DNA from: Sphingomonadaceae bacterium
GTDB lineage: Bacteria; Pseudomonadota; Alphaproteobacteria; Sphingomonadales; Sphingomonadaceae
Direction: 5' to 3'
Assembly: GCA_947451875.1 (NCBI GenBank)
Contig: CANGBE010000113.1
Coordinates: forward strand, 1-5,509
DNA length: 5,509 nucleotides
Translations under genes and position numbers: made by a program
Notes under the pieces: model-generated
Database searches by the model: none
What the model was told of the DNA's origin: nothing
The model's input: only the letters and a program-made list of their open reading frames with translations
Part shown: positions 1-5,364 of the stretch, in pieces
Layout: each line of letters opens with the position of its first letter
How positions within the stretch are numbered: the stretch's first letter is position 1

Positions 1-268
1 CGAAGCGCAAGTTCAATCCCGCCTGGCAGAGGGCATGACACCAGATAATCCGGTAGTCGCTCTGGCGCGTCCCGACATCGATTTCAGCGCGATCGACGGC
101 GCGGCGCGTATGGTTGGCGAAGCTACCCGGCAGGCGATGATGGTGGCCTATGTCGATGTATTCTGGATTCTTGGCATGCTGTGCTTTGTCGCGACGCCGC
201 TCGTCCTGTTGTTACGCCGATCTTCTTCGCTGCCAACTCCTGCCCAGATAGCGGAAGCCAGCCACTGA
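1..268 (+). CDS. DHA2-family (EmrB-type) multidrug efflux MFS transporter, C-terminal fragment
   Basis: This is the 3' end of a gene that begins before the window. The reading frame is open from base 2 and gives 88 residues up to the TGA at 266-268. The fragment contains the stretch MVGEATRQAMMVAYVDVFW, which resembles the conserved segment before the last helix of 14-helix DHA2 proton-driven drug exporters of the EmrB/QacA group. A hydrophobic helix follows (about VFWILGMLCFVATPLVLLL), then a basic RRSSS and a short cytoplasmic tail. Such proteins sit in the inner membrane and, in the EmrAB-TolC arrangement, work with a periplasmic adaptor and an outer-membrane channel. Those partners would lie upstream and are not visible. 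The family call is recognition from the C-terminus only; the substrate cannot be inferred. A candidate terminator follows within four bases of the stop. Confidence 0.8.
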   Translation, partial: EAQVQSRLAEGMTPDNPVVALARPDIDFSAIDGAARMVGEATRQAMMVAYVDVFWILGMLCFVATPLVLLLRRSSSLPTPAQIAEASH

Positions 269-271
269 TCG

Positions 272-303
272 GGCCTTGTGAAGAAGGCTATTTCTTCTTT
301 TCA
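272..303 (+). terminator. Candidate intrinsic terminator of the efflux transporter gene
   Basis: Just after the transporter stop codon, GCCTT (273-277) pairs with AAGGC (284-288) around a 6-base loop, with a possible extra G-T pair at 272/289. The run TATTTCTTCTTTT (289-301) follows. A short stem plus a T-rich tract at this spot suits Rho-independent termination of rightward transcription. An alternative stem, GAAGAA 280-285 with TTCTTC 292-297, overlaps it. The stem is short for a strong terminator, and the structure overlaps the last codons and stop of the convergent gene. Leftward transcripts would see the same hairpin without a U tract. Confidence 0.45.
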
Positions 304-977
304 GGCGCAACACTGATCCGCACTGTCTCGCCGTTATGGCCGGGGAAGTCTGTGAACAGCGCTTCTACCAGATTGGGGACCAGATATTGCAGACGGTTTG
401 AGGTCGAGGCCGCTTCTGCCTTGCCTTCAAACAGGCGCTTGCCATCATCCTTACGGTCAATCTTCAAGGTTACGCCGCTGGTGTACACCGTCTCGCTGTC
501 ATAGCCGCCGTCAAACCACGGATCGTACCAGCCATAGCCCCACATGCCATGCGGGCCCATTCCGTATGGCCGGCCGTAATAGCCCCCACGATAGCCAGGA
601 TAATAGCTGCCGCGGCCATAGCCGAACCAAGGATTCCAGAGGGGATCAGCGCGAAAACCGGTTGTTGTTACCCGCTGGTGCCCCTTGTCTACGCCGTAGT
701 CGAAACGGACGAGCATCTGGGCATGGGCGGGATCCGAAGGCACATAGCCCAGTTTTGCCATCTGGGCATCGACCAGTCGGGCATATTGGCCAAATTCGAT
801 GCCGCCAGACAAGGCCGCATCGTCAGCCACCACGGCATAGGTCTGGCCCGAAGGTGCGGGCAATTCAGCTTGAAAGCGCTTGACCTTGGCGTTGAAGGTT
901 TGAGTGCAGGCAGATACGGCAATCAGAGCAAGCCCGGCTGCAGCAATTTTAACGCGCGCGGCAAAGGTTTTTGTCAT
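288..977 (-). CDS. DUF4136 domain-containing lipoprotein
   Basis: The product is a 229-residue predicted lipoprotein of unknown function. The N-terminus MTKTFAARVKIAAAGLALIA is a basic-then-hydrophobic signal peptide, ending in the lipobox V21-S22-A23-C24; Thr at +2 predicts sorting to the outer membrane. The mature part matches the DUF4136 pattern: an opening TFNAKVKRFQ, an oxidase-like YARLVDAQMAKLGY segment near 65-78, an LVRFDYGV strand near 89-96, and a C-terminal VTLKID...LFEGKAEA region followed by LVPNLVEALFTDFPG. Residues about 113-160 form a Gly/Tyr/Trp/Pro-rich insert. ATG 977 is preferred over the in-frame ATG 1046 because it places the signal peptide at the N-terminus and has GGGGA about seven bases upstream. 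The gene is separated from trpS upstream by 125 bases, so it may have its own promoter. It converges on the transporter gene. Family assignment is from recognition of the sequence; the biochemical role is unknown. Confidence 0.85.
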   Translation of the reverse strand: MTKTFAARVKIAAAGLALIAVSACTQTFNAKVKRFQAELPAPSGQTYAVVADDAALSGGIEFGQYARLVDAQMAKLGYVPSDPAHAQMLVRFDYGVDKGHQRVTTTGFRADPLWNPWFGYGRGSYYPGYRGGYYGRPYGMGPHGMWGYGWYDPWFDGGYDSETVYTSGVTLKIDRKDDGKRLFEGKAEAASTSNRLQYLVPNLVEALFTDFPGHNGETVRISVAPEKKK

Positions 978-1069
978 GATCGTTCCCCAGTCTCCCGCGC
1001 AAGGCAAACTATCGCTAGCCAAGGCGCAGGAATGTCTAACAGGCAATCTGGACTAGGAACAAGGGTCTG

Positions 1070-1092
1070 AACAGGGGTTGAATGCGCCTGTT
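1070..1092 (-). other. Short inverted repeat downstream of trpS
   Basis: AACAGG (1070-1075) and CCTGTT (1087-1092) form a perfect 6-bp inverted repeat with an 11-base spacer, ten bases past the trpS stop. No T run follows on the minus strand, so this is not a convincing intrinsic terminator. It could be a Rho-dependent 3' end structure or chance. I could not identify a clear sigma-70 promoter for the DUF4136 gene in the rest of this gap (978-1102). Confidence 0.25.
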
Positions 1093-1102
1093 ACAATTTG
1101 GT

Positions 1103-2122
1103 TCAACCGCGCACGAGACCCAGCGCTGCATAAGCCTTTTCCAGTGTCGGCACGGCCAGTGTCCGCGCCTTTTCCGCGCCAGCACGCAGGATAGCATCAA
1201 GGGCATTCCGATCCTGCCGCAAGTGGACAAAGCGGTCATTGATCGGCGCGAGCTTGGTGACCAGCAGTTCGCCCAGCGCGGGCTTGAACTTACCGAAGCC
1301 TTCGCCGCCGAATTCGCTCAGCACAGAGTCAACACTAATGCCCGCCATCGCCGCATAAATGCCGATGAGGTTGGCAGCCTCGGGCCTGCCTTCAAGGCCG
1401 GCCTTTTCCGAAGGCAGCGGTTCGGGATCGGTCTTGGCCTTCTTCACCTTGTTCATGATCGCATCGGCATCGTCGGTCAGGTTGATGCGGCTCATGTCGG
1501 AAGGATCAGACTTGCTCATCTTGGCCGAGCCATCACGCAGGCTCATGATGCGGGCGGCTTCGGGCGGGATGATCGGATCGGGCAGGGTGAAGACCGGAGC
1601 CTCTTCTGTAGCGAAGTCATTGTTGAACTTCTGCGCGATGTCACGCGCCAGCTCCAGATGCTGCTTCTGGTCTTCGCCCACCGGAACGTGGGTCGCCTGA
1701 TAGAGCAGCACGTCTGCCGCCTGCAGCACCGGATAAGTGAACAGCGCGATCGAGGCGCCTTCGCGATTCTTGCCCGCCTTGTCCTTCCACTGCGTCATGC
1801 GGTTCAGCCAGCCCATGCGGGCTGTGCCGTTGAGCAACCATTGCAGTTCGGCGTGCTGAGGGACCTGCGCCTGATTGAACAGGATCGAGCGGCTGGGATC
1901 GACCCCGCAGGCGACCAGCGCGGCAGTCATCTCGCGGGTATTGGCGGCAAGTTCAGAAGGCACATGCGGCTGGCTGATGGCGTGCAGATCGGCGAGGAAG
2001 AACAGGCACTCCCCCCCCTCACTTGTCATGGTTTCCTGCATGGCCACCCAGTTGCGGATCGCCCCGAGGTAGTTGCCAAGGTGGAGATTGCCCGTGGGCT
2101 GGATGCCGGAAACGACGCGCAT
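1103..2122 (-). CDS. trpS: Tryptophanyl-tRNA synthetase
   Basis: This cytoplasmic enzyme attaches tryptophan to tRNA-Trp using ATP. The product has 339 residues, the normal length for bacterial TrpRS. It is a class I synthetase: residues 1-18 read RVVSGIQPTG then HLGN (14-17), the HIGH signature, and KMSKS lies at 201-205, the second ATP-binding signature. Between them are LFFLADLHAIS, the segment YPVLQAADVLLY (about 130-141) and GEDQ (149-152), which in this family line the tryptophan and ATP site. ATG 2122 fits the family N-terminus exactly. Only a weak ribosome-binding site (AGAGCGGA) precedes it, and the gap to the murJ stop is 17 bases, so translation is probably coupled to murJ. A murJ-trpS pair is common in Alphaproteobacteria. 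The coding strand contains a run of eight G within codons 35-38 (Glu-Gly-Gly-Glu); the frame is intact here. Confidence 0.98.
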   Translation of the reverse strand: MRVVSGIQPTGNLHLGNYLGAIRNWVAMQETMTSEGGECLFFLADLHAISQPHVPSELAANTREMTAALVACGVDPSRSILFNQAQVPQHAELQWLLNGTARMGWLNRMTQWKDKAGKNREGASIALFTYPVLQAADVLLYQATHVPVGEDQKQHLELARDIAQKFNNDFATEEAPVFTLPDPIIPPEAARIMSLRDGSAKMSKSDPSDMSRINLTDDADAIMNKVKKAKTDPEPLPSEKAGLEGRPEAANLIGIYAAMAGISVDSVLSEFGGEGFGKFKPALGELLVTKLAPINDRFVHLRQDRNALDAILRAGAEKARTLAVPTLEKAYAALGLVRG

Positions 2123-2139
2123 TGGACTGGTCCGCTCTG

Positions 2140-3708
2140 TCAGGAGGCGCGTTTGCGCCTGAGGAATTTAATATCGTCCCGGGTGAAAGCCCCGAGAATG
2201 AAAGTGAGAGCCCCATAGACGAGGCTACCCGCTGAAACCAAGAGGCCAAGTGCAAGGAAGCGCACGAACCAAGTCCCGTGCAGATAGGGGGTGAGCAGGC
2301 CTTGCGTCATCCACAGCACCACGCCCATCGCCAGTGCCGCCAGCAGCAGTCGCCATGCGCGGCGCTTAAGTCGGGCGTCAGCCGCGAAGTGGCCGCGTTT
2401 TTGCAAGGTGAAATAGAGCAGAGCGGTGTTCACCGTCGAGGCCACAGCAGTCGCGAGCGGCGGGCCCATATGTTGCAGCGGCACGATCAGGGCGAGGTTG
2501 AGCGCAAGGTTCACCAACATCGAGATAACCGCAAAGCGCACCGGCGTTTTGGTATCGTGCCGCGCATAGAAGCCCGGGGTCAGCACCTTGACCAGCACAT
2601 AGCTTGGCAGGCCGATCGAGAAAGCGGCAAGCGCCTGTGCGGTGAAATGCACGTCCTGAGCATCGAACTTGCCATAGCCGAACAGCCCGGCCGCAATCGG
2701 CTCACCGCAGACCACCAGCGCTACGGTGGCGGGCAGGGTGAGCAGCAGGGCCAGCTCCAGCCCGCGATTTTGCGTTTCCATCGCCGCCGCGTGCTCGCCG
2801 CCGCCAAGCTGTCGCGAGATCATGGGGAGCAACACAGTGCCGAGGCCAATGCCGATCAGGCCGAGCGGCAACTGGTTCAAGCGGTCGGCCATATAGATGT
2901 AGGTAACCGAGCCGTGCGCCAGCAGCGAGGCAGCCAGCGCGGTTGAGATAACAAGGTTGATCTGCACCGCGCCAGCCCCCGCAGCGGCGGGCCAGATCAG
3001 CTTGAGTAGCCTTTTTACCTCAGGCGTCAGGCGCGGGCGGCGCAGCTTCAGGCTTACGCCGTTCTGCTTGCACGACCATGCCAGCCACAGGAATTGCAGC
3101 AGGCCGGAGATGGATACGGCAATCGACTGGTTGCGCGCCGTTTCCAGCGGGTCGCTGTTGTGGAAGACCAGCAGCGCTACAATCAGCGTCAGGTTCAGCA
3201 GGATCGGCGCGGCGGCGTTGACCCAGAACTTGTGCAGCGAATTGAGGATGCCTCCCATCAGTGAAACCAGACTGATGAACAGCAGATAGGGAATCTGCAT
3301 CCGGCTGAGCGTTACGGCAAAGGCGAACTGTTCCGGTGCGACACCATTGAATTTACCCGACAAGGCGAATGTCACCGGCCAGGCGAAAATCTCAAGCAGC
3401 GCGGTCATCACCAGCAGGACTGGCAGCAGAACAGCCAGCGCGGCTTCGGCAAAGGCGAGCCCGGCGGGCAGCCCGCCAGCTTCTTTGTCAGCCACCCGCG
3501 CGTTGAACATCGGGATGAAGGCCGAGGCGAAAGCGCCCTCGGCAAACAGCGCGCGGAACATGTTGGGCAGGCGGAAAGCAACGAGAAACGCATCTGAAGC
3601 GAAGCTTGCGCCGATAAACCGCGCAAACAGCGAATCGCGCACAAGGCCCAGCACGCGGCTGACCAAGGTCAGGCCGCCTACGGTGCCGAGTGCTTTCGAG
3701 AGATTCAC
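2140..3708 (-). CDS. murJ: Lipid II flippase MurJ (MviN)
   Basis: MurJ moves the peptidoglycan precursor lipid II across the inner membrane. The product has 522 residues and a chain of hydrophobic segments consistent with the 14 helices of the MOP-superfamily fold. Residues shown to matter in E. coli MurJ align at the same N-terminal positions: Arg18, Arg24, Asp39 and Arg52, within SRVLGLVRD and the segment DAFLVAFRLPNMFR. Glu57 follows in LFAEGAF. The helix 8 motif ADRLNQLP (274-281) keeps the Arg (276), but the E. coli Glu273 position is Gln279, a substitution I believe is common in this clade. The start is GTG at 3708, supported by GAGGAAG (3716-3722) seven bases upstream and by a normal N-terminus. 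It forms an operon with trpS downstream. The upstream gap to secB is 242 bases and contains an inverted repeat, so murJ may have its own promoter. Confidence 0.97.
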   Translation of the reverse strand: MNLSKALGTVGGLTLVSRVLGLVRDSLFARFIGASFASDAFLVAFRLPNMFRALFAEGAFASAFIPMFNARVADKEAGGLPAGLAFAEAALAVLLPVLLVMTALLEIFAWPVTFALSGKFNGVAPEQFAFAVTLSRMQIPYLLFISLVSLMGGILNSLHKFWVNAAAPILLNLTLIVALLVFHNSDPLETARNQSIAVSISGLLQFLWLAWSCKQNGVSLKLRRPRLTPEVKRLLKLIWPAAAGAGAVQINLVISTALAASLLAHGSVTYIYMADRLNQLPLGLIGIGLGTVLLPMISRQLGGGEHAAAMETQNRGLELALLLTLPATVALVVCGEPIAAGLFGYGKFDAQDVHFTAQALAAFSIGLPSYVLVKVLTPGFYARHDTKTPVRFAVISMLVNLALNLALIVPLQHMGPPLATAVASTVNTALLYFTLQKRGHFAADARLKRRAWRLLLAALAMGVVLWMTQGLLTPYLHGTWFVRFLALGLLVSAGSLVYGALTFILGAFTRDDIKFLRRKRAS

Positions 3709-3715
3709 TTCAAGG

Positions 3716-3760
3716 CTTCCTCACCCAAATCGCGCTGGCCACATATCCTCACTTGGAGGA
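3716..3760 (-). promoter_or_regulatory. murJ ribosome-binding site with a possible masking hairpin
   Basis: Read on the minus strand, the murJ leader has TCCTCC (3760-3755), then GTGAGGA ending at 3746, then a second GTGAGGA ending at 3718 that contains the murJ Shine-Dalgarno sequence GAGGAAG (3722-3716). TCCTC can pair with the first GAGGA in a 5-bp, 5-base-loop hairpin, or with the Shine-Dalgarno itself. A tiny reading frame, ATG 3744 to TGA 3721 (MWPARFG), ends on the ribosome-binding site, but its own GAGGA is only one base from its ATG, too close for efficient initiation. The ribosome-binding site is solid; the switch idea is inference. Confidence 0.35.
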
Positions 3761-3783
3761 GATTGGCCAACTCATTCGTTTAA

Positions 3784-3924
3784 CGTCATCCTGAACTTGT
3801 TTCAGGATCCATTTCTCGGCCTAGCCTGCAAGTGCAGTGAAAACGCAAACCGCGCGGTTGGCTTCTCTCCGGCAGAGGGCAGGGCTATCGGCACAATGGA
3901 TCCTGAAACAAGTTCAGGATGACG
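3784..3924. repeat. Inverted pair of REP-like palindromic repeats between secB and murJ
   Basis: Two 30-base arms, 3784-3813 and 3895-3924, are perfect reverse complements separated by 81 bases. Each arm is itself a small palindrome: ATCCTGAA, five bases, TTCAGGAT (3788-3808 and 3900-3920), flanked by CGTC outside and CCATT inside. The similarity continues imperfectly into the spacer. This two-unit, head-to-head layout resembles REP pairs (BIMEs) of other bacteria. From memory, repeats of this form are scattered in intergenic regions of sphingomonad genomes, and their spurious translations (VILNLFQDP, ILKQVQDDG) recur in protein databases. It lies between two leftward genes, so it could form the 3' end of secB mRNA, protect it from exonucleases, or separate secB from murJ transcription. 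No T run adjoins it and no transposase is present in the window. Confidence 0.85.
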
Positions 3925-3950
3925 GTTTGAGGGGTGTTTGCCTTGCTAGC

Positions 3951-4475
3951 TCAGGCGTTACCAGCCGGTGCGCCAGCGGCTTCAGCTTCTGCTGCCTGGG
4001 CTGCCAACTGCTGCAGGTAGAGCCCGTTGAAATCAATCGGCTCAAGCATGAACGGCGGGAAACCGGCATCGCGCACGGCATCGGCAATCACCCGGCGGGC
4101 GAAAGGGAACAGCAGGCGCGGGGCTTCGGCATAGGTGAACATGTGCATCTGCTCGGGCTCTAGTCCGCGCATACCGATCAGACCGCAGTAGGAAAGATCG
4201 ACGATGAACGCTGTGCCGTTTTCGCTCTTGGAATTGAGCGCAATTTTAAGCTCGACTTCGTGCACTTCGCCTTCGATGGCCTTCGCTGCGATGTTGAATT
4301 GCACGTCGATGTTTGCCGTATCGGTCCACTGGAAGCTGGCGGGAGCGTTGGGGTTCTCAACCGACAGGTCTTTGACATACTGCGAAATAATGCCAGCAGC
4401 AGGACCAGTGTCTTCGCCGTTGGCGGCGGGGCCATCCAGGTTGAGGTTGGTAATCACGTTGCCATCATCGGCCAT
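3951..4475 (-). CDS. secB: Protein-export chaperone SecB
   Basis: SecB is a cytoplasmic homotetrameric chaperone that keeps preproteins unfolded and hands them to SecA at the Sec translocon. The product has 174 residues, close to alphaproteobacterial SecB lengths. Family hallmarks are in order: QYVKDLSVENPNAP (32-45), the beta strands with VQFNIAAKAI and HEVELKIAL (58-80), a Y-C-G-L segment at 96-99, then AEAPRLLFPFARRVIADAV (116-134) and GFPPFMLEPIDF (138-149). The tail is an Ala/Gly-rich, low-complexity stretch typical of this clade. An N-terminal extension of about 28 residues (Asn/Gly/Pro-rich) precedes the core. ATG 4475 is the natural start; the ribosome-binding site is weak (GAAAGA). 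It is divergent from the TimA-like gene and 242 bases upstream of murJ, an envelope-related neighbourhood. Confidence 0.97.
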   Translation of the reverse strand: MADDGNVITNLNLDGPAANGEDTGPAAGIISQYVKDLSVENPNAPASFQWTDTANIDVQFNIAAKAIEGEVHEVELKIALNSKSENGTAFIVDLSYCGLIGMRGLEPEQMHMFTYAEAPRLLFPFARRVIADAVRDAGFPPFMLEPIDFNGLYLQQLAAQAAEAEAAGAPAGNA

Positions 4476-4500
4476 GTCGTGGGTCTTTCTTGTAGGCTTG

Positions 4501-4522
4501 AACTGCAGTTGGAGGCGCGCCT
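4501..4522. repeat. Two adjacent 10-bp palindromes upstream of secB
   Basis: AACTGCAGTT (4501-4510) and AGGCGCGCCT (4513-4522) are each perfect 10-bp palindromes, separated by GG. They lie 26-47 bases upstream of the secB start codon, where its 5' leader or promoter is expected. They could be binding sites for dimeric regulators, or chance; the two half-site sequences are unrelated, so this is not one repeated operator. Confidence 0.4.
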
Positions 4523-4546
4523 AGCACCGGGGCTGTCTGGCGGCAA
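4518..4546 (-). promoter_or_regulatory. Weak candidate sigma-70 promoter for secB
   Basis: On the minus strand, TTGCCG (4546-4541) is followed by a 17-base spacer and TAGGCG (4523-4518). The -35 is reasonable, but the -10 matches the consensus poorly. The spacing and position, about 40 bases before the start codon, are the main support. The -10 overlaps the AGGCGCGCCT palindrome. Confidence 0.2.
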
Positions 4547-4609
4547 TGCCCGGATTAATGGTGCGCGATGCGGGCCAGTTTCGGTTGGGCGCGAAAAATT
4601 GTCACAATG

Positions 4610-4638
4610 GCGACGCTCACGCGTTGTTCATTTGTAAT
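4610..4638 (+). promoter_or_regulatory. Candidate promoter for the TimA-like gene
   Basis: TGTAAT (4633-4638) matches five of six -10 consensus bases and is preceded at 17 bases by GCGACG (4610-4615), which keeps only the central GAC of a -35. Transcription would start near 4645, giving a leader of about 58 bases to GTG 4703. A start there would exclude the upstream in-frame ATG codons at 4568 and 4607. The prediction is by eye and weak in the -35. Confidence 0.3.
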
Positions 4639-4702
4639 CACTACCCATCTGGTGCACATTGAGTTTCACCGCGCTTTGGCGCCAGAACTGGATTTTTTGG
4701 GC

Positions 4703-5359
4703 GTGACAGTACAGATCGTAATCCTCGCCATGATCGCTGCCTTTCTGGGGCTGCGGCTTTATTCGGTTCTTGGCCGCCGTGCCGAACATGAAGAAGAGAT
4801 CGTGCCCGGCCGGTTTGACGGCGGCAGCGATTCGCTCGTTCCGCCCGCTCTGCGCGTGCCAGCAGTCAATGATCGCCCGCCAGTGCTCCTGCCGCAGGGA
4901 ACGCTTCCGGTTGCCGAACGCGCGCTGCGCGAAATCGCGGCCGTGGATCGCCGCTTTGATATCCTCAGCTTCCTTTCTGGGGCGCAGGGTGCCTATCGCA
5001 TGATCCTCGAAGCCTTCTGGCGCGGGGACAAGGAAGAGCTGGCCCAACTGTGCGACCGTGACGTTTACGAGGGCTTTGTTGCAGAGATCGACGCCCGCAT
5101 CGCCGCTGGCGAAGTGCTGGAAAACCGGCTCGTGCGGATTGAAGATGCGACGATCACGACCGCGTCATACGACGCTCCGATCGCCCGCGTAACGGTGCGC
5201 TTCACGGCGGATATTGCTGCGGTTACGCGTGACAAGGACGGCACTGTTGTTGCCGGCTCGATGACCGACGCGGTGCAGGCGCATGACCTGTGGACGTTCA
5301 GCCGCAATCTCAAATCGGCTGAGCCTGACTGGTTGCTCGACGAGACTGACGAGGCCTGA
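4703..5359 (+). CDS. TimA/Tim44-like membrane-anchored protein
   Basis: The product (218 residues from GTG 4703) belongs to the bacterial Tim44-like group, relatives of the mitochondrial import motor adaptor Tim44; in Alphaproteobacteria these are called TimA, and their role is not well established. Residues 3-20 form one N-terminal transmembrane helix (VQIVILAMIAAFLGLRLY), followed by SVLGRRAEHEEE, a typical family opening. A Pro-rich linker covers about 40-70. The Tim44-like domain spans roughly 73-213, with FDILSFLSGAQGAYRMILEAF near 85-105, then RGDKEELAQLCDRDVYEGF and a C-terminal beta-rich part ending DLWTFSRN...DWLLDETDEA. The frame is open upstream to ATG 4568 or 4607, but those add 45 or 32 residues (with Arg, His and Cys ahead of the helix) that do not resemble the family, and lack ribosome-binding sites; GGA lies 10 bases before GTG 4703. 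It is divergent from secB and probably cotranscribed with the next gene. Confidence 0.85.
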   Translation: MTVQIVILAMIAAFLGLRLYSVLGRRAEHEEEIVPGRFDGGSDSLVPPALRVPAVNDRPPVLLPQGTLPVAERALREIAAVDRRFDILSFLSGAQGAYRMILEAFWRGDKEELAQLCDRDVYEGFVAEIDARIAAGEVLENRLVRIEDATITTASYDAPIARVTVRFTADIAAVTRDKDGTVVAGSMTDAVQAHDLWTFSRNLKSAEPDWLLDETDEA

Positions 5360-5364
5360 TTCCG

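Noticed and set aside
978..1046. Upstream ATG (1046) giving a 252-residue DUF4136 protein
   Set aside because: It would bury the signal peptide behind 23 residues; ATG 977 has a good ribosome-binding site and a standard lipoprotein N-terminus.
1082..2218. A 378-codon open frame on the plus strand opposite trpS
   Set aside because: It is fully antisense to an unmistakable trpS, has no recognisable domain, and is rich in Arg, Gly, His and Leu as expected for a shadow frame in GC-rich DNA.
3347..3922. A 191-codon plus-strand frame running from inside murJ through the repeat pair
   Set aside because: Its first part is antisense to murJ, and its second part is a translation of both palindromic repeats (VILNLFQDP and MDPETSSG), a familiar spurious product of such elements.
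3784..3924. Insertion sequence or CRISPR interpretation of the repeats
   Set aside because: The 81-base interior has no open frame of useful size or transposase, no target-site duplication is evident, and there are only two inverted copies, so neither an IS nor a CRISPR array fits; a non-autonomous REP-like pair does.
3837..4163. A 108-codon plus-strand frame across the right repeat arm into secB
   Set aside because: It translates the repeat (ILKQVQDDG) and then runs antisense to secB; it has no ribosome-binding site or family resemblance.
4628..5047. A 139-codon minus-strand frame opposite the TimA-like gene
   Set aside because: It is antisense to a recognisable domain, with composition typical of shadow frames and no family similarity.
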